Source of the DNA: an uncultured Eubacterium sp.
GTDB lineage: Bacteria > Bacillota > Clostridia > Lachnospirales > Lachnospiraceae
Assembly: GCA_900552795.1 (NCBI GenBank)
Contig: USBB01000003.1
Location: 58,056-122,055 of the forward strand
Direction of reading: 5' to 3'
Length of the DNA: 64,000 nucleotides
Made by a program: the position numbers and the translations under genes. Under the pieces are notes generated by a model. That model searched no databases and had not been told where the DNA came from. It saw only the letters and a list, made by a program, of their open reading frames with translations. Each line of letters starts with the position of its first letter. Within the stretch, counting starts at the first letter, position 1. This document shows, one piece after another, positions 16,800 through 24,210 of the stretch.

Positions 16800-17861
16800 A
16801 TGAAAGAATGGTATCTTACTACTCCTAAACCAAATATTGTTTCTGGATATGAAAGTGATGCTATCTCAGAGTATTCGCAAAGCAATTTTACGGACGTATT
16901 AGAAACATTATTTTCTGATACAGTCTTATTGTACAATAACACATTAACTGAATCAAAAGAGATTCAGTGTGTTATTCAAGGAAATTCTGCTGATACACAG
17001 TTGAAGTCAATGGAAAGAACTGGATTGTTCCCTATTGGTACTGTGAAAGCAGGTATGTACATTTTCTTTGAAAATAGATATTGGCTTATTACTGGTTATC
17101 CAAGTAATAATAAGTCATACGAAAAAGCAGTAATGCAATTATGTCAGTACAAACTGCGTTGGCAAAATGCTAAAGGAGAGATTGTTGAGCGTTGGATAAA
17201 TTTGACCTCGGCATCGAAATATGACGTAGGCGAAACAGGTAACTCAACTATCATTCTCACATCTGACAACCTTACTCTTCTCTTCCCTGATGACGAGGAA
17301 AGTTTGAATATTGATGGCAAGCGTGTATTTATTGATAAACGTGTGCCACCAGAAAAGGTATATAAGATTACCCGTAGTGATGATGTTCTTTATGACTTTG
17401 GTGAACATGGTGGAGTTTTATCTTTCATTGCCGACAAGACAGAATTAAACACTACTACTGACAGACAAGATTTGGGTATCTGTGACTACATTGAAATTTC
17501 AGATGATACAGAATCCCCTACTACCCCATCCAAACCACCAGAAAATCCCGATGAAATGACAGATTTAAGGGCTAGTATAACATTCAAAGGCTCGCAAGAA
17601 TTAAAGATTGGCGGCACTACAAAGACCTTAACTGGTAGTTTTGTAGATTCAGACGGTAACGCAACAACAGATATTGGTATATGGGAAGTAATCACAATTG
17701 ATGAACTACTACCCTATCTTGAATACACAATAACTGATAACACATTAAAAATAAAAGTGCTTGATACAGACCTTATTGATAGTAAGGTAAGAATTATGTT
17801 CTCAAGTGCAGATAACACAATTTCTACATATCTTGATTTTGATGTAGTTAGTATGTTTTAA
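16800..17861 (+). CDS. probable head-tail stopper with C-terminal Ig-like domain
   Basis: 353 residues. The N-terminal ~215 residues sit where the head-closure/stopper protein is expected and are beta-rich. A Pro/Thr/Ser-rich linker (TESPTTPSKPPENPDE, about 233-248) leads to a ~95-residue C-terminal domain with an Ig-like (BIG) pattern, 'DLRASITFKGSQELKIGG'. Ig-like domains on virion proteins are thought to help phages stick to surface glycans or mucus. The fusion of a connector with such a domain is uncommon. Confidence 0.55.
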   Translation: MKEWYLTTPKPNIVSGYESDAISEYSQSNFTDVLETLFSDTVLLYNNTLTESKEIQCVIQGNSADTQLKSMERTGLFPIGTVKAGMYIFFENRYWLITGYPSNNKSYEKAVMQLCQYKLRWQNAKGEIVERWINLTSASKYDVGETGNSTIILTSDNLTLLFPDDEESLNIDGKRVFIDKRVPPEKVYKITRSDDVLYDFGEHGGVLSFIADKTELNTTTDRQDLGICDYIEISDDTESPTTPSKPPENPDEMTDLRASITFKGSQELKIGGTTKTLTGSFVDSDGNATTDIGIWEVITIDELLPYLEYTITDNTLKIKVLDTDLIDSKVRIMFSSADNTISTYLDFDVVSMF

Positions 17862-17872
17862 GGAGGTAAGTT

Positions 17873-18361
17873 ATGGCAAGAACATCGCCTATTACTAGGT
17901 ACAAAAGAAAACTAATCACTTCTATTTGTAATTCTCCTGACTTAATTGCCTTAGTGAATAATGACTACATTGACGAGGATGGAGAATGTGTAAACTCTGA
18001 TGAGTTAATTTACAAGCAAGTATTTCCATACTATTACATACCTGATACACAAACAAAAGCTCAAGCTTATGTGATTATGAAGGTTAATGGATTGGGAGTC
18101 AAAAATAAAATCTATAACAAGGCAGAGGTCTATATTTGCGTAGTATCACATCAAGATGTTATGCAAGCAAAAGGTGGAGGAACTAGAATTGACTTGATGG
18201 GTGAAGTTGTTGAGCAATTATTCAATGGCAGAGATGATTTTGGCTTTGGTGAAATGGAATTAAAATTCAATATGGAAGACGAAGTAAATACCAACCATAG
18301 ATGTAGAATATTAAAATTTATGGTGGAGGATTTTAATGCAGACGCATGCCCAGACGAATGA
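17873..18361 (+). CDS. probable tail terminator protein
   Basis: 162 residues in the position of the tail-completion or terminator protein that caps the tail tube. It starts at ATG after AAGGAGGTAA. A helical N-terminus and a C-terminal beta segment (CRILKFMVEDFNAD) fit the gpU-like fold in outline. Its last 26 bases overlap the next gene in another frame, which indicates coupling. Confidence 0.55.
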   Translation: MARTSPITRYKRKLITSICNSPDLIALVNNDYIDEDGECVNSDELIYKQVFPYYYIPDTQTKAQAYVIMKVNGLGVKNKIYNKAEVYICVVSHQDVMQAKGGGTRIDLMGEVVEQLFNGRDDFGFGEMELKFNMEDEVNTNHRCRILKFMVEDFNADACPDE

Positions 18362-19199
18362 TAAAAAGAAAGAATTAATTCCTAAGAGTTTTCTCCAAAG
18401 TGGTAATGACTTGCAAATCACTACTTCTATTAGTTTCAAACATCCTATCTTGCAAGATGTTATAGATATAGACAAAGAACATTTGGGGTTGTATAGCGAA
18501 AATATGTATTATTCAATGGTTAATGTATTCCTTACAGACCCGTATGACTATATGGTATTCTTGGACGATAAAGGTATTGACTATGAGACAGTAAAACCAT
18601 TTGATGTATTCTGTTTGCTATTCAATGATTGTGTTGAACGAATACAAGGATTGGCTTCTGAATGTTCAGAGGAACAGTTATTACAACTATTTCAGAATAA
18701 TATTTACTTTAGTGCCTTCAAATTCTTTTTTGGAATTGATGGCTTTTTTATTGTAAAAAACCCAAATGGTGAAACTGTTATTGGATATGGAGACGGTCAG
18801 TTTCTTATGAATTCAGAGATTTTTGATTATATTACAGAGTTTGTAAGAAAGATAAATGGCATTCCTGATAGCGAAAAGATTTATCCCGAAGATGAATGGG
18901 CAAAGCAAATTCTAATTGAGGATGAACGTGAAAAGATTAAAAAGCAAGCCAAGAAACGAGAAAAAGGCGAAGAAGAAACAAATAAGGATAGATTAGGAAA
19001 CCTTATCTCCTCTCTCACTTGGTCTTGTAATGGTGGAATTACACCTTTCAACAGAAATCAGTTACATATGTATGACCTTATTGATGGAATAAACAGAACT
19101 GATAAACTGTTGCATTATAGAAATACAATGACTGGCTATTACTCAGGTTGTATTGAAAAGAAAAGCATTAACTTTAATGAATTGCACTGGTCTACTTAG
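18336..19199 (+). CDS. hypothetical tail-assembly protein, 287 aa
   Basis: It starts at ATG inside the end of the previous gene, with its own GGAGG site. The N-terminal half is globular. Residues about 190-220 are highly charged (EREKIKKQAKKREKGEEETNK). The last 60 residues, 'LTWSCNGGITPFNRNQLHMY', form a compact helical domain. This layout resembles proteins that serve as tail-assembly chaperones, but here the gene lies before the tail tube and no frameshift site was seen. Function is uncertain. Confidence 0.5.
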   Translation: MQTHAQTNDKKKELIPKSFLQSGNDLQITTSISFKHPILQDVIDIDKEHLGLYSENMYYSMVNVFLTDPYDYMVFLDDKGIDYETVKPFDVFCLLFNDCVERIQGLASECSEEQLLQLFQNNIYFSAFKFFFGIDGFFIVKNPNGETVIGYGDGQFLMNSEIFDYITEFVRKINGIPDSEKIYPEDEWAKQILIEDEREKIKKQAKKREKGEEETNKDRLGNLISSLTWSCNGGITPFNRNQLHMYDLIDGINRTDKLLHYRNTMTGYYSGCIEKKSINFNELHWST

Positions 19200-19250
19200 A
19201 GCGGTGCTTTTATTATATCAAAAATTATTATAAACAAGGAGGAAATTTTA

Positions 19251-20048
19251 ATGAGATACGCATTAAAGAAAGTAAGAAAGATTACTGGTAGAGACATTGC
19301 TACTGGCAAGAATAAGTTTGTTCTCTCTGATTTGAAATCACTTACAATCTCTGGTAATGCAGACGTAGTATGGGCAGACGGTGCTGATGGTGCTCACTTA
19401 GTTGGTTTCGATACAAACAAGGTTTCTACTATCGAGGCAGAGAATGGAAGTATTGACATTGGATATTTGGAGACCCAGACTGGTGGTACTTTAACAAAGG
19501 TTGAGAATGGTACTGGCGTACTGTTCACTGAAACACTTACTGTAGCTGGCGGTAAGGTTACTACTTCTCATAAGGCAAGTGGTGTTGCAGGTAACGAAAT
19601 TGGATATGTATATCCTCTTGATGAGACTTCTGATCCAGACAGAATGAACGCTTATGTTCAGGGTGCTTCTGCTTCTGCAACTGAGTTTGCTTATAACCCT
19701 GCTACTAAGGAAATCACTCTTCCTACTGATAAGTTTGAAGACGGTGTGAAGGTTTACGTTGAGTACTTCCCTACTTTCAATTCTTATGAAGAACTTGACA
19801 ACGACTCTGACAAGTTTTCTGAGACTGTATCTGTATTTGCAGACATCTGGTTAACAGATATTTGTACTAAGAAGGATATTCCTGCTCAGTTAGTTATGGA
19901 GTCTGGTAAGGTTTCTGGTGAAATCAACTACTCTATGGGTAGTGATGCTGCTGTTCAGAACGTATCTATCGAAGCCCTTCGGGCTTGTGGAGAGAAAAAT
20001 TTGTGGAAGCTCTACAAATATGATATGACTGAAATCAAGAACGACTAA
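19251..20048 (+). CDS. major tail tube protein
   Basis: 265 residues, beta-rich, with strong codon bias (GGT, GCT, AAG, TCT) like the capsid genes, as expected for the abundant tube subunit. It starts after AAGGAGGAAAT. The beginning 'YALKKVRKITGRDIATGKN' and the middle repeats fit tail-tube proteins of Firmicutes siphophages. Near the end, 'MESGKVSGEINYSMGSDAA' is also tube-like. Hexamer rings of this protein form the channel set in length by the tape measure. Confidence 0.75.
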   Translation: MRYALKKVRKITGRDIATGKNKFVLSDLKSLTISGNADVVWADGADGAHLVGFDTNKVSTIEAENGSIDIGYLETQTGGTLTKVENGTGVLFTETLTVAGGKVTTSHKASGVAGNEIGYVYPLDETSDPDRMNAYVQGASASATEFAYNPATKEITLPTDKFEDGVKVYVEYFPTFNSYEELDNDSDKFSETVSVFADIWLTDICTKKDIPAQLVMESGKVSGEINYSMGSDAAVQNVSIEALRACGEKNLWKLYKYDMTEIKND

Positions 20049-20109
20049 TTATTAAGAATGGATGGTGTGGGTGGAATATCCCACACTGTCTTATTAAACG
20101 AGGTGAATT

Positions 20110-20502
20110 ATGGCTGAAATTAAAGCAAATCATATCTGCAAGAATCCTGAATGTAGAAAAAAATACTATGCGTGTGACTTTTGCGGTAGGACACTTAACT
20201 GGCGTTCAGTAGCATGTTCCTTCGCTTGCTATCAGAAGTATATGGACTTGGTAATTGCAGAAAGAAGTAAAGGCAAAGATGTAGAGGTTAAGCCTGAAAG
20301 AACTGATATGACAGAACAGGAAGTTGATGCTCTCATGGAAACGCCTATCGAGGAAGTAATCGAAAAGACCAAAGAAGATTTAAAAGACTTTGCAGATATT
20401 AATGGTGATGTTGATTTTGCAAAGGCAGTTGATGAAATCAACAGAGAATTAGACAAGAAAACAACTGCTCGTTCTAAGAAGAAAGTTTCTGTGAATGAGT
20501 AA
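20110..20502 (+). CDS. zinc-finger protein after tail tube
   Basis: 130 residues. The N-terminus carries closely spaced Cys: CKNPECRKKYYACDFCGRTL and SVACSFACYQKY, enough for two zinc sites. The C-terminal half is acidic and helical, then basic. This is where tail-assembly chaperone genes usually stand; a chaperone with a zinc finger is possible but unproven. A terminator or switch element follows. Confidence 0.55.
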   Translation: MAEIKANHICKNPECRKKYYACDFCGRTLNWRSVACSFACYQKYMDLVIAERSKGKDVEVKPERTDMTEQEVDALMETPIEEVIEKTKEDLKDFADINGDVDFAKAVDEINRELDKKTTARSKKKVSVNE

Positions 20503-20507
20503 TCAAT

Positions 20508-20593
20508 ATATAGTGAATGGATTTTATTTTGTACTTTATTTATAGGGTATGTCTTTCACTATATTTTAGCGATTGGCATACCCTATTTTTTTA
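20508..20593 (+). terminator. terminator overlapped by an alternative 10-bp helix
   Basis: TAGGGTATG (20543-20551) pairs with CATACCCTA (20577-20585), followed by eight T. ATATAGTGAA (20508-20517) pairs perfectly with TTCACTATAT (20555-20564), which lies in the terminator loop. The two helices interlock, so they form either a pseudoknot or two exclusive states, as in an attenuator. Confidence 0.6.
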
Positions 20594-20612
20594 CTGTTAA
20601 AGGAGTGAAATT

Positions 20613-20819
20613 TTGAAAGTACAAAGTACTGTAACTGGCAAGTGTTATGAGACTGATGAGTGCGTATTTATTGTAAATCCTTTACAAGTTTATAAATACT
20701 TAATTAATGATGCAGTCCCATTGGACATTTTAGCTGGTGAAGATAACAAAATAGTTTACGTCTACAACAGAAAGTCAACTCGTGATTTGTATGACCGTTG
20801 GTGTAAGCGTGAACTGTAA
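20613..20819 (+). CDS. hypothetical small phage protein, 68 aa
   Basis: Starts at TTG after AAGGAGTGAAA. Contains two Cys near the start (CYETDEC) and a C-terminal 'YDRWCKREL'. It follows the terminator, so it begins a new transcript segment with the holin. No family recognised. Confidence 0.55.
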   Translation: MKVQSTVTGKCYETDECVFIVNPLQVYKYLINDAVPLDILAGEDNKIVYVYNRKSTRDLYDRWCKREL

Positions 20820-20872
20820 AATGTCAATAGAAGAACAATTTTAAAAATGTTCACTGAATGGAGGAAATAATT

Positions 20873-21139
20873 ATGGAATTTTTAAATGAATTTATGATAC
20901 CTGTTGTAATAGGTCTATGTCTTTGTACTGGATATGTAATCAAAAAATGGGTAAAAGACGTTGATAACAAATATATACCAACTATAGTAACCATCTTAGG
21001 TATTATTTTATCTGTATGGATTAATAATTGGGTATTTACACCAGAAGTTATCCTTGGAGGTATGGTTTCTGGTCTTGCCTCTACAGGTTTACATCAGTTA
21101 TTTAAATCTTATATCGAAAAGAATGTAACTAATAAATAA
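20873..21139 (+). CDS. phage holin
   Basis: 88 residues from ATG 20873, chosen because GGAGGAAATAATT precedes it. There are three hydrophobic segments (about 7-22, 37-54 and 57-75; the last contains 'VILGGMVSGLASTG') and a polar tail. This is the layout of the small Firmicutes phage holins (Phage_holin_5-like), which form lesions in the membrane at the end of infection. It is placed among tail genes, far from the endolysin at 49949, whereas most phages keep the two together. Confidence 0.75.
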   Translation: MEFLNEFMIPVVIGLCLCTGYVIKKWVKDVDNKYIPTIVTILGIILSVWINNWVFTPEVILGGMVSGLASTGLHQLFKSYIEKNVTNK

Positions 21140-21147
21140 AGAAAGTA

Positions 21148-21675
21148 ATGGTAAAATATGAAATGAATGATATTCAAAAACTATTTAATTTAGACTGGAC
21201 TGTTATAATATTTAGTATCTTTATTATAATGTCTGCCATTATATCTATCGTTACCATTATTGGAAAATTTTCTGAAATTATTAAAAAACCTGTATGGTGG
21301 ATAAAAAAGAAAAACGAAGACCATGAATTAGTTCTTGCAAATGCAAAAGCAATTAAAGAATTATCAGAACGACATGAAGAAGACACAAGGCAGTCTATTC
21401 GTCACGATGAAATTATTCGTAGGGAACTTGAAAACCTTACAGATTTATTTGTTAAAAAACAAATTTCAGATATGCGATGGGAAATAAATAATTTTGCAAC
21501 AAAAATATCTGAGAATAAACCTTGTAATAAAGACTGTTTCCAACATTGTTTTAGAACATATGAGGATTATGAAGATATTTTAAAAGAAAGAAAGATGAAA
21601 AATGGTGAGGTTGAAATTTCTATGGATATTATCAGAAATGCATACCAAACCAAAATGCAGAATGGAGAAATTTAA
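21148..21675 (+). CDS. membrane-anchored lysis-associated protein
   Basis: 175 residues with one N-terminal membrane segment (about 16-40) and a long charged helical domain, probably coiled coil (KELSERHEEDTRQSIRHDE). It ends with 'CNKDCFQHCFRTYEDYEDIL', a pattern common in proteins encoded beside Firmicutes phage holins. It may be an inner-membrane regulator of the holin or a spanin-like protein. The gene follows the holin by 8 nt. Confidence 0.6.
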   Translation: MVKYEMNDIQKLFNLDWTVIIFSIFIIMSAIISIVTIIGKFSEIIKKPVWWIKKKNEDHELVLANAKAIKELSERHEEDTRQSIRHDEIIRRELENLTDLFVKKQISDMRWEINNFATKISENKPCNKDCFQHCFRTYEDYEDILKERKMKNGEVEISMDIIRNAYQTKMQNGEI

Positions 21676-21682
21676 AAATAAA

Positions 21683-21722
21683 AGAGGGATTTCAAAGAGA
21701 TTTTGGAATCTCTCTTTTTATT
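21683..21722 (+). terminator. terminator after the holin operon
   Basis: AGAGGGATT (21683-21691) pairs with AATCTCTCT (21707-21715) with one wobble, followed by TTTTATTT. Confidence 0.8.
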
Positions 21723-21807
21723 TCATTTAAATCTGCTCTCCCACCACTCACTGTCGAGTAAATAACAACTCACATTATGGCGTAATGATTAAACAGTGAA
21801 TAGGTTT

Positions 21808-21915
21808 CTATCTAGGATAGCGTCTCCAATGCTCACTAACATACTCGATTCTTCCAAATCTTTTTCTGTTGTAAGCATTGACGTGTACAAGATATGGGTA
21901 AACACACATATACAT
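21808..21915 (-). CDS. 35-aa basic protein, RFGR family (copy 1)
   Basis: Minus-strand frame with ribosome site AAGGTGAT before ATG 21915. The peptide contains HVNAYNRKRFGRIEYVSEHW near its C-terminus. A second 35-residue gene at 32535-32642, also on the minus strand, has the matching segment HVRSYKRIRFGRVEFVCEHY. Same length and conserved core in two loci make a real small family likely. Basic and aromatic; function unknown. The flanking ~80 nt on each side hold no other gene. Confidence 0.6.
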   Translation of the reverse strand: MYMCVYPYLVHVNAYNRKRFGRIEYVSEHWRRYPR

Positions 21916-21949
21916 AGCACATCACCTTACCTTTCATAATGATTGGTAG

Positions 21950-22555
21950 GTGGGAGAACTTATTTATTATAACATAAAGGATGTGAAAAATATACAAGAA
22001 TTAAAACTAATATCACCAATTAGTCCTTCTGTAAATCATTATCTCGGATGGAGGGCGATTTTAAAAAATGGAAAACCAATGACAATGAGTTATAAAAAAC
22101 CAGAAGCTATAAAATATCAAAAAGATTTTGCTAATTATGTAAAAAAAGAAGCGAAAAAACAAGGATGGGTAAAATCAAATAATAAGTTTCAACATTATTA
22201 TATGGATTGTATTTTTTACTTTGATAGAGTAGACAAAGATGCAAATAATAGCTTTAAATGTCTTGCAGATGCTATTACTGATAGTGAAGCTGTTTGGATA
22301 GACGACACTCAATTATGTGAGCGAGTGCAAGGAATTTACTATGATTCTGAAAATCCACGTATTGAAATCACAATTCATGAAGTGGAATACATAGGTGTTT
22401 TTAATAATGCATCTCAGTTAGAAGAATTTGAATCTAACTGCATCGGATGTAAAAGGTACAAACGAAATTGTAGTTTACTAAAAAAGGCAATCGAAGGAAA
22501 AATTCAAGCAAATATACACGATAATAAATGTGATAATTTTTCTCCAATCAAATAG
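21950..22555 (+). CDS. RusA-like Holliday junction resolvase with Cys-rich C-terminus
   Basis: 201 residues. The beginning 'SPISPSVNHYLGWRAILKNG' and the acidic cluster 'DRVDKDANNSFKCLADAI' followed by 'DDTQL' are the RusA pattern; Asp residues there bind the metal that cuts DNA four-way junctions. The last ~55 residues add four Cys (CIGCKRYKRNC plus a later C), a possible zinc or iron-sulfur site absent from classical RusA. The start is uncertain (GTG 21950 is used; ribosome site weak). Replication genes are rare in the middle of a tail operon, so this is probably a late acquisition. Confidence 0.75.
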   Translation: MGELIYYNIKDVKNIQELKLISPISPSVNHYLGWRAILKNGKPMTMSYKKPEAIKYQKDFANYVKKEAKKQGWVKSNNKFQHYYMDCIFYFDRVDKDANNSFKCLADAITDSEAVWIDDTQLCERVQGIYYDSENPRIEITIHEVEYIGVFNNASQLEEFESNCIGCKRYKRNCSLLKKAIEGKIQANIHDNKCDNFSPIK

Positions 22556-22564
22556 GTAAATATT

Positions 22565-22759
22565 ATGACAGATGAGCAGATATGTCAATACCTCGTTGAC
22601 AACAATTATAAAATTAAAGCGCAAGATGGAATCATAAATATATTAAATCGTAGCTATAAAATCATTGATACAATATATGATTTTGACACAGGAATGATGA
22701 CAATTATAACACCTAATAATAAATTCACATTTAAGTGGATATTAGGTAAATATGAATAA
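22565..22759 (+). CDS. hypothetical small phage protein, 64 aa
   Basis: Starts at ATG 10 nt after the RusA-like gene. It alternates hydrophobic and polar residues (YKIKAQDGIINILNRSYKII) and looks like a small beta protein. No family recognised; ribosome site weak. Confidence 0.5.
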   Translation: MTDEQICQYLVDNNYKIKAQDGIINILNRSYKIIDTIYDFDTGMMTIITPNNKFTFKWILGKYE

Positions 22760-22776
22760 GAAAGGAAAATTAAATT

Positions 22777-23019
22777 ATGATTAAGAAAATTATTAACTAC
22801 ATTGAATACAGAAAGAAAATTAAAATTTTAAAAATGATTGCTGTTAATCAGTTGACAAATTTTGTTGTTAACAAGACTGATTATATTGCAGGTTTTCAGA
22901 AACTACTACTTACAATGGCTAAATCTGATGATGCTACTGAATTGCAGAAGTTAGTAAATGAATATATGGAATTAGTAAATAAAACTAAAGTTGCTAATGG
23001 TGTTGTAAAAGAGAAATAA
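22777..23019 (+). CDS. hypothetical small phage protein, 80 aa
   Basis: Starts at ATG after AAAGGAAA. Helical throughout, basic N-terminus (KKIINYIEYRKKIKILKM) and a C-terminal helix. No membrane segment. Probably co-transcribed with the two genes before it; function unknown. Confidence 0.55.
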   Translation: MIKKIINYIEYRKKIKILKMIAVNQLTNFVVNKTDYIAGFQKLLLTMAKSDDATELQKLVNEYMELVNKTKVANGVVKEK

Positions 23020-23389
23020 CACCGTATTTCTACGATGCTACTCTCTGCCATGATGACTACTCTCCTATTGTAAATTCATTAGGCTTTTGCAATTAGTCAG
23101 ATTGCATTTCTAAGACAAGGATTGTTTGTCTGTAATGGTCTATTGTCTGCTTGATTATTATTATAACATTCGATTTTTTATTGTCAAGCAGAATGTTTTC
23201 TCCATTTGTCAAATTATACCTCAAAGACTTATACAACATAGGATTGTGGTTATAGTTTTGTGTAGCAGAAGGTGACTAGTCTTCTACCGTCTTATCTAAT
23301 TAATAAGAGCAAATGGATACTTACATCTGTGGTGCTAAGTATTATAAATACTATTTATTATGTTTACTGTCTCTGTATATCGTATATAA
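23020..23389. other. non-coding stretch with minus-strand promoter
   Basis: A minus-strand promoter (TTGACA near 23190, 16-nt spacer, TATAAT near 23165) points left toward the antisense side of the preceding gene; no convincing product was found. An 8-bp inverted repeat, GTCTCTGT / ACAGAGAC (about 23369-23419), encloses smaller hairpins just before the transposase remnant. Confidence 0.4.
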
Positions 23390-23599
23390 CAATGTAATAA
23401 CCATTACACACACAGAGACTATATCGCAGACAGTACTCAAAACAGAAATTCCTTATCTACCTATGCTGCCACAGAAGGAATATTAATTAATGCCGATGTA
23501 AATGGTAGTTTACAGATTATGAGAAAAGCATTTCCAAATGTAATTACTGGTTATGGTTCTAATGTAGTAGCTACGCCAGTAATCTTAAATGCAATATAG
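23390..23599 (+). pseudogene. C-terminal remnant of an IS605-type TnpB/IscB-like protein
   Basis: A frame without a start codon ends with 'EGILINADVNGSLQIMRKAF' and continues PNV...VVATPVILNAI before TAG. The block INADVNGS-x-x-IMRK-x-FPN is the hallmark end of TnpB/IscB-type RNA-guided nucleases of IS200/IS605 elements. The rest of the gene is missing and no TnpA is present, so this is a relic of a past insertion or a captured fragment. The structured repeat just upstream may be part of the same relic. Confidence 0.6.
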
Positions 23600-23607
23600 A
23601 AACTATT

Positions 23608-23645
23608 AACACTCTCCTATCTTATGATTTGAGAGTGTTTTATTA
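23608..23645 (+). terminator. terminator
   Basis: AACACTCTC (23608-23616) pairs with GAGAGTGTT (23631-23639), followed by a short T-rich tail. Confidence 0.7.
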
Positions 23646-23667
23646 TGTAAAATTTGAGGTGATATAA

Positions 23668-24150
23668 ATGCCTACGATAAACAATATTAAGGATTTAGAA
23701 AAGGTTATTCAACCTTATTTGATAAAAGCATTGGAACTTACTAGAGACGAAATATTCGAAGTAGTCTCTAGGAAAGTTTCTGATTATTATAGTGAACCCG
23801 TATTCCAACATGACCCTACCGATGTTCCTGACTACTATCAAAGAACAGGGAATCTTATGGAATCACTTACTGCTACTCACGTTACTAAGAATGGTAACGG
23901 ATTTGAATTTCGTGTTGGATGGGACGAGGAATACTTAACATTTCGCTATCCAAAGGGATTTGGTAAAAGTAAATATAATGGTATAACTGGTTTACAAGTA
24001 CTACAAGCATTTAATAGTGGCACTCACGGTTATACTGTTAGTGGTGAACATAATTATTGGACAGAAGCTCTTGATGAGTTAGGTAATGAAGTTGGCATCA
24101 TAGAGCGATTTAAGAAAAATTGTAAGCGAGTTGGCTTACCTATAATGTAG
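23668..24150 (+). CDS. HK97 gp10-like tail/neck protein
   Basis: 160 residues. A helical start, then 'YYQRTGNLMESLTATHVTKN' followed by 'FRVGWDEEYLTFRYP', is the gp10-like pattern (YxRTGxLxxSL). In many siphophages this protein is a head-tail connector or minor tail component. Here it lies unusually late, directly before the tape measure and after a block of accessory genes. It starts at ATG after TGAGGTGAT. Confidence 0.7.
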   Translation: MPTINNIKDLEKVIQPYLIKALELTRDEIFEVVSRKVSDYYSEPVFQHDPTDVPDYYQRTGNLMESLTATHVTKNGNGFEFRVGWDEEYLTFRYPKGFGKSKYNGITGLQVLQAFNSGTHGYTVSGEHNYWTEALDELGNEVGIIERFKKNCKRVGLPIM

Positions 24151-24159
24151 AAAACTACT

Positions 24160-24190
24160 GCTCTCTTTCTTATAGAGAGCTTTTTTATTT
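24160..24190 (+). terminator. terminator before the tape measure gene
   Basis: GCTCTCT (24160-24166) pairs with AGAGAGC (24174-24180), followed by six T. Confidence 0.8.
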
Positions 24191-24210
24191 TGTAAGAAAG
24201 GAGCAATTAA

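Noticed and set aside
22860..23070. Minus-strand frame starting MAESSIVEIRC behind a promoter-like signal
   Set aside because: It runs antisense through the 22777-23019 gene, its composition is that of a shadow frame, and no homologous copy was seen.
8198..23645. Recurrent TAGGAGAGT word on the minus strand as a regulatory repeat
   Set aside because: Most copies are simply one arm of ACTCTCC-type hairpins near gene ends, so they need no further explanation.
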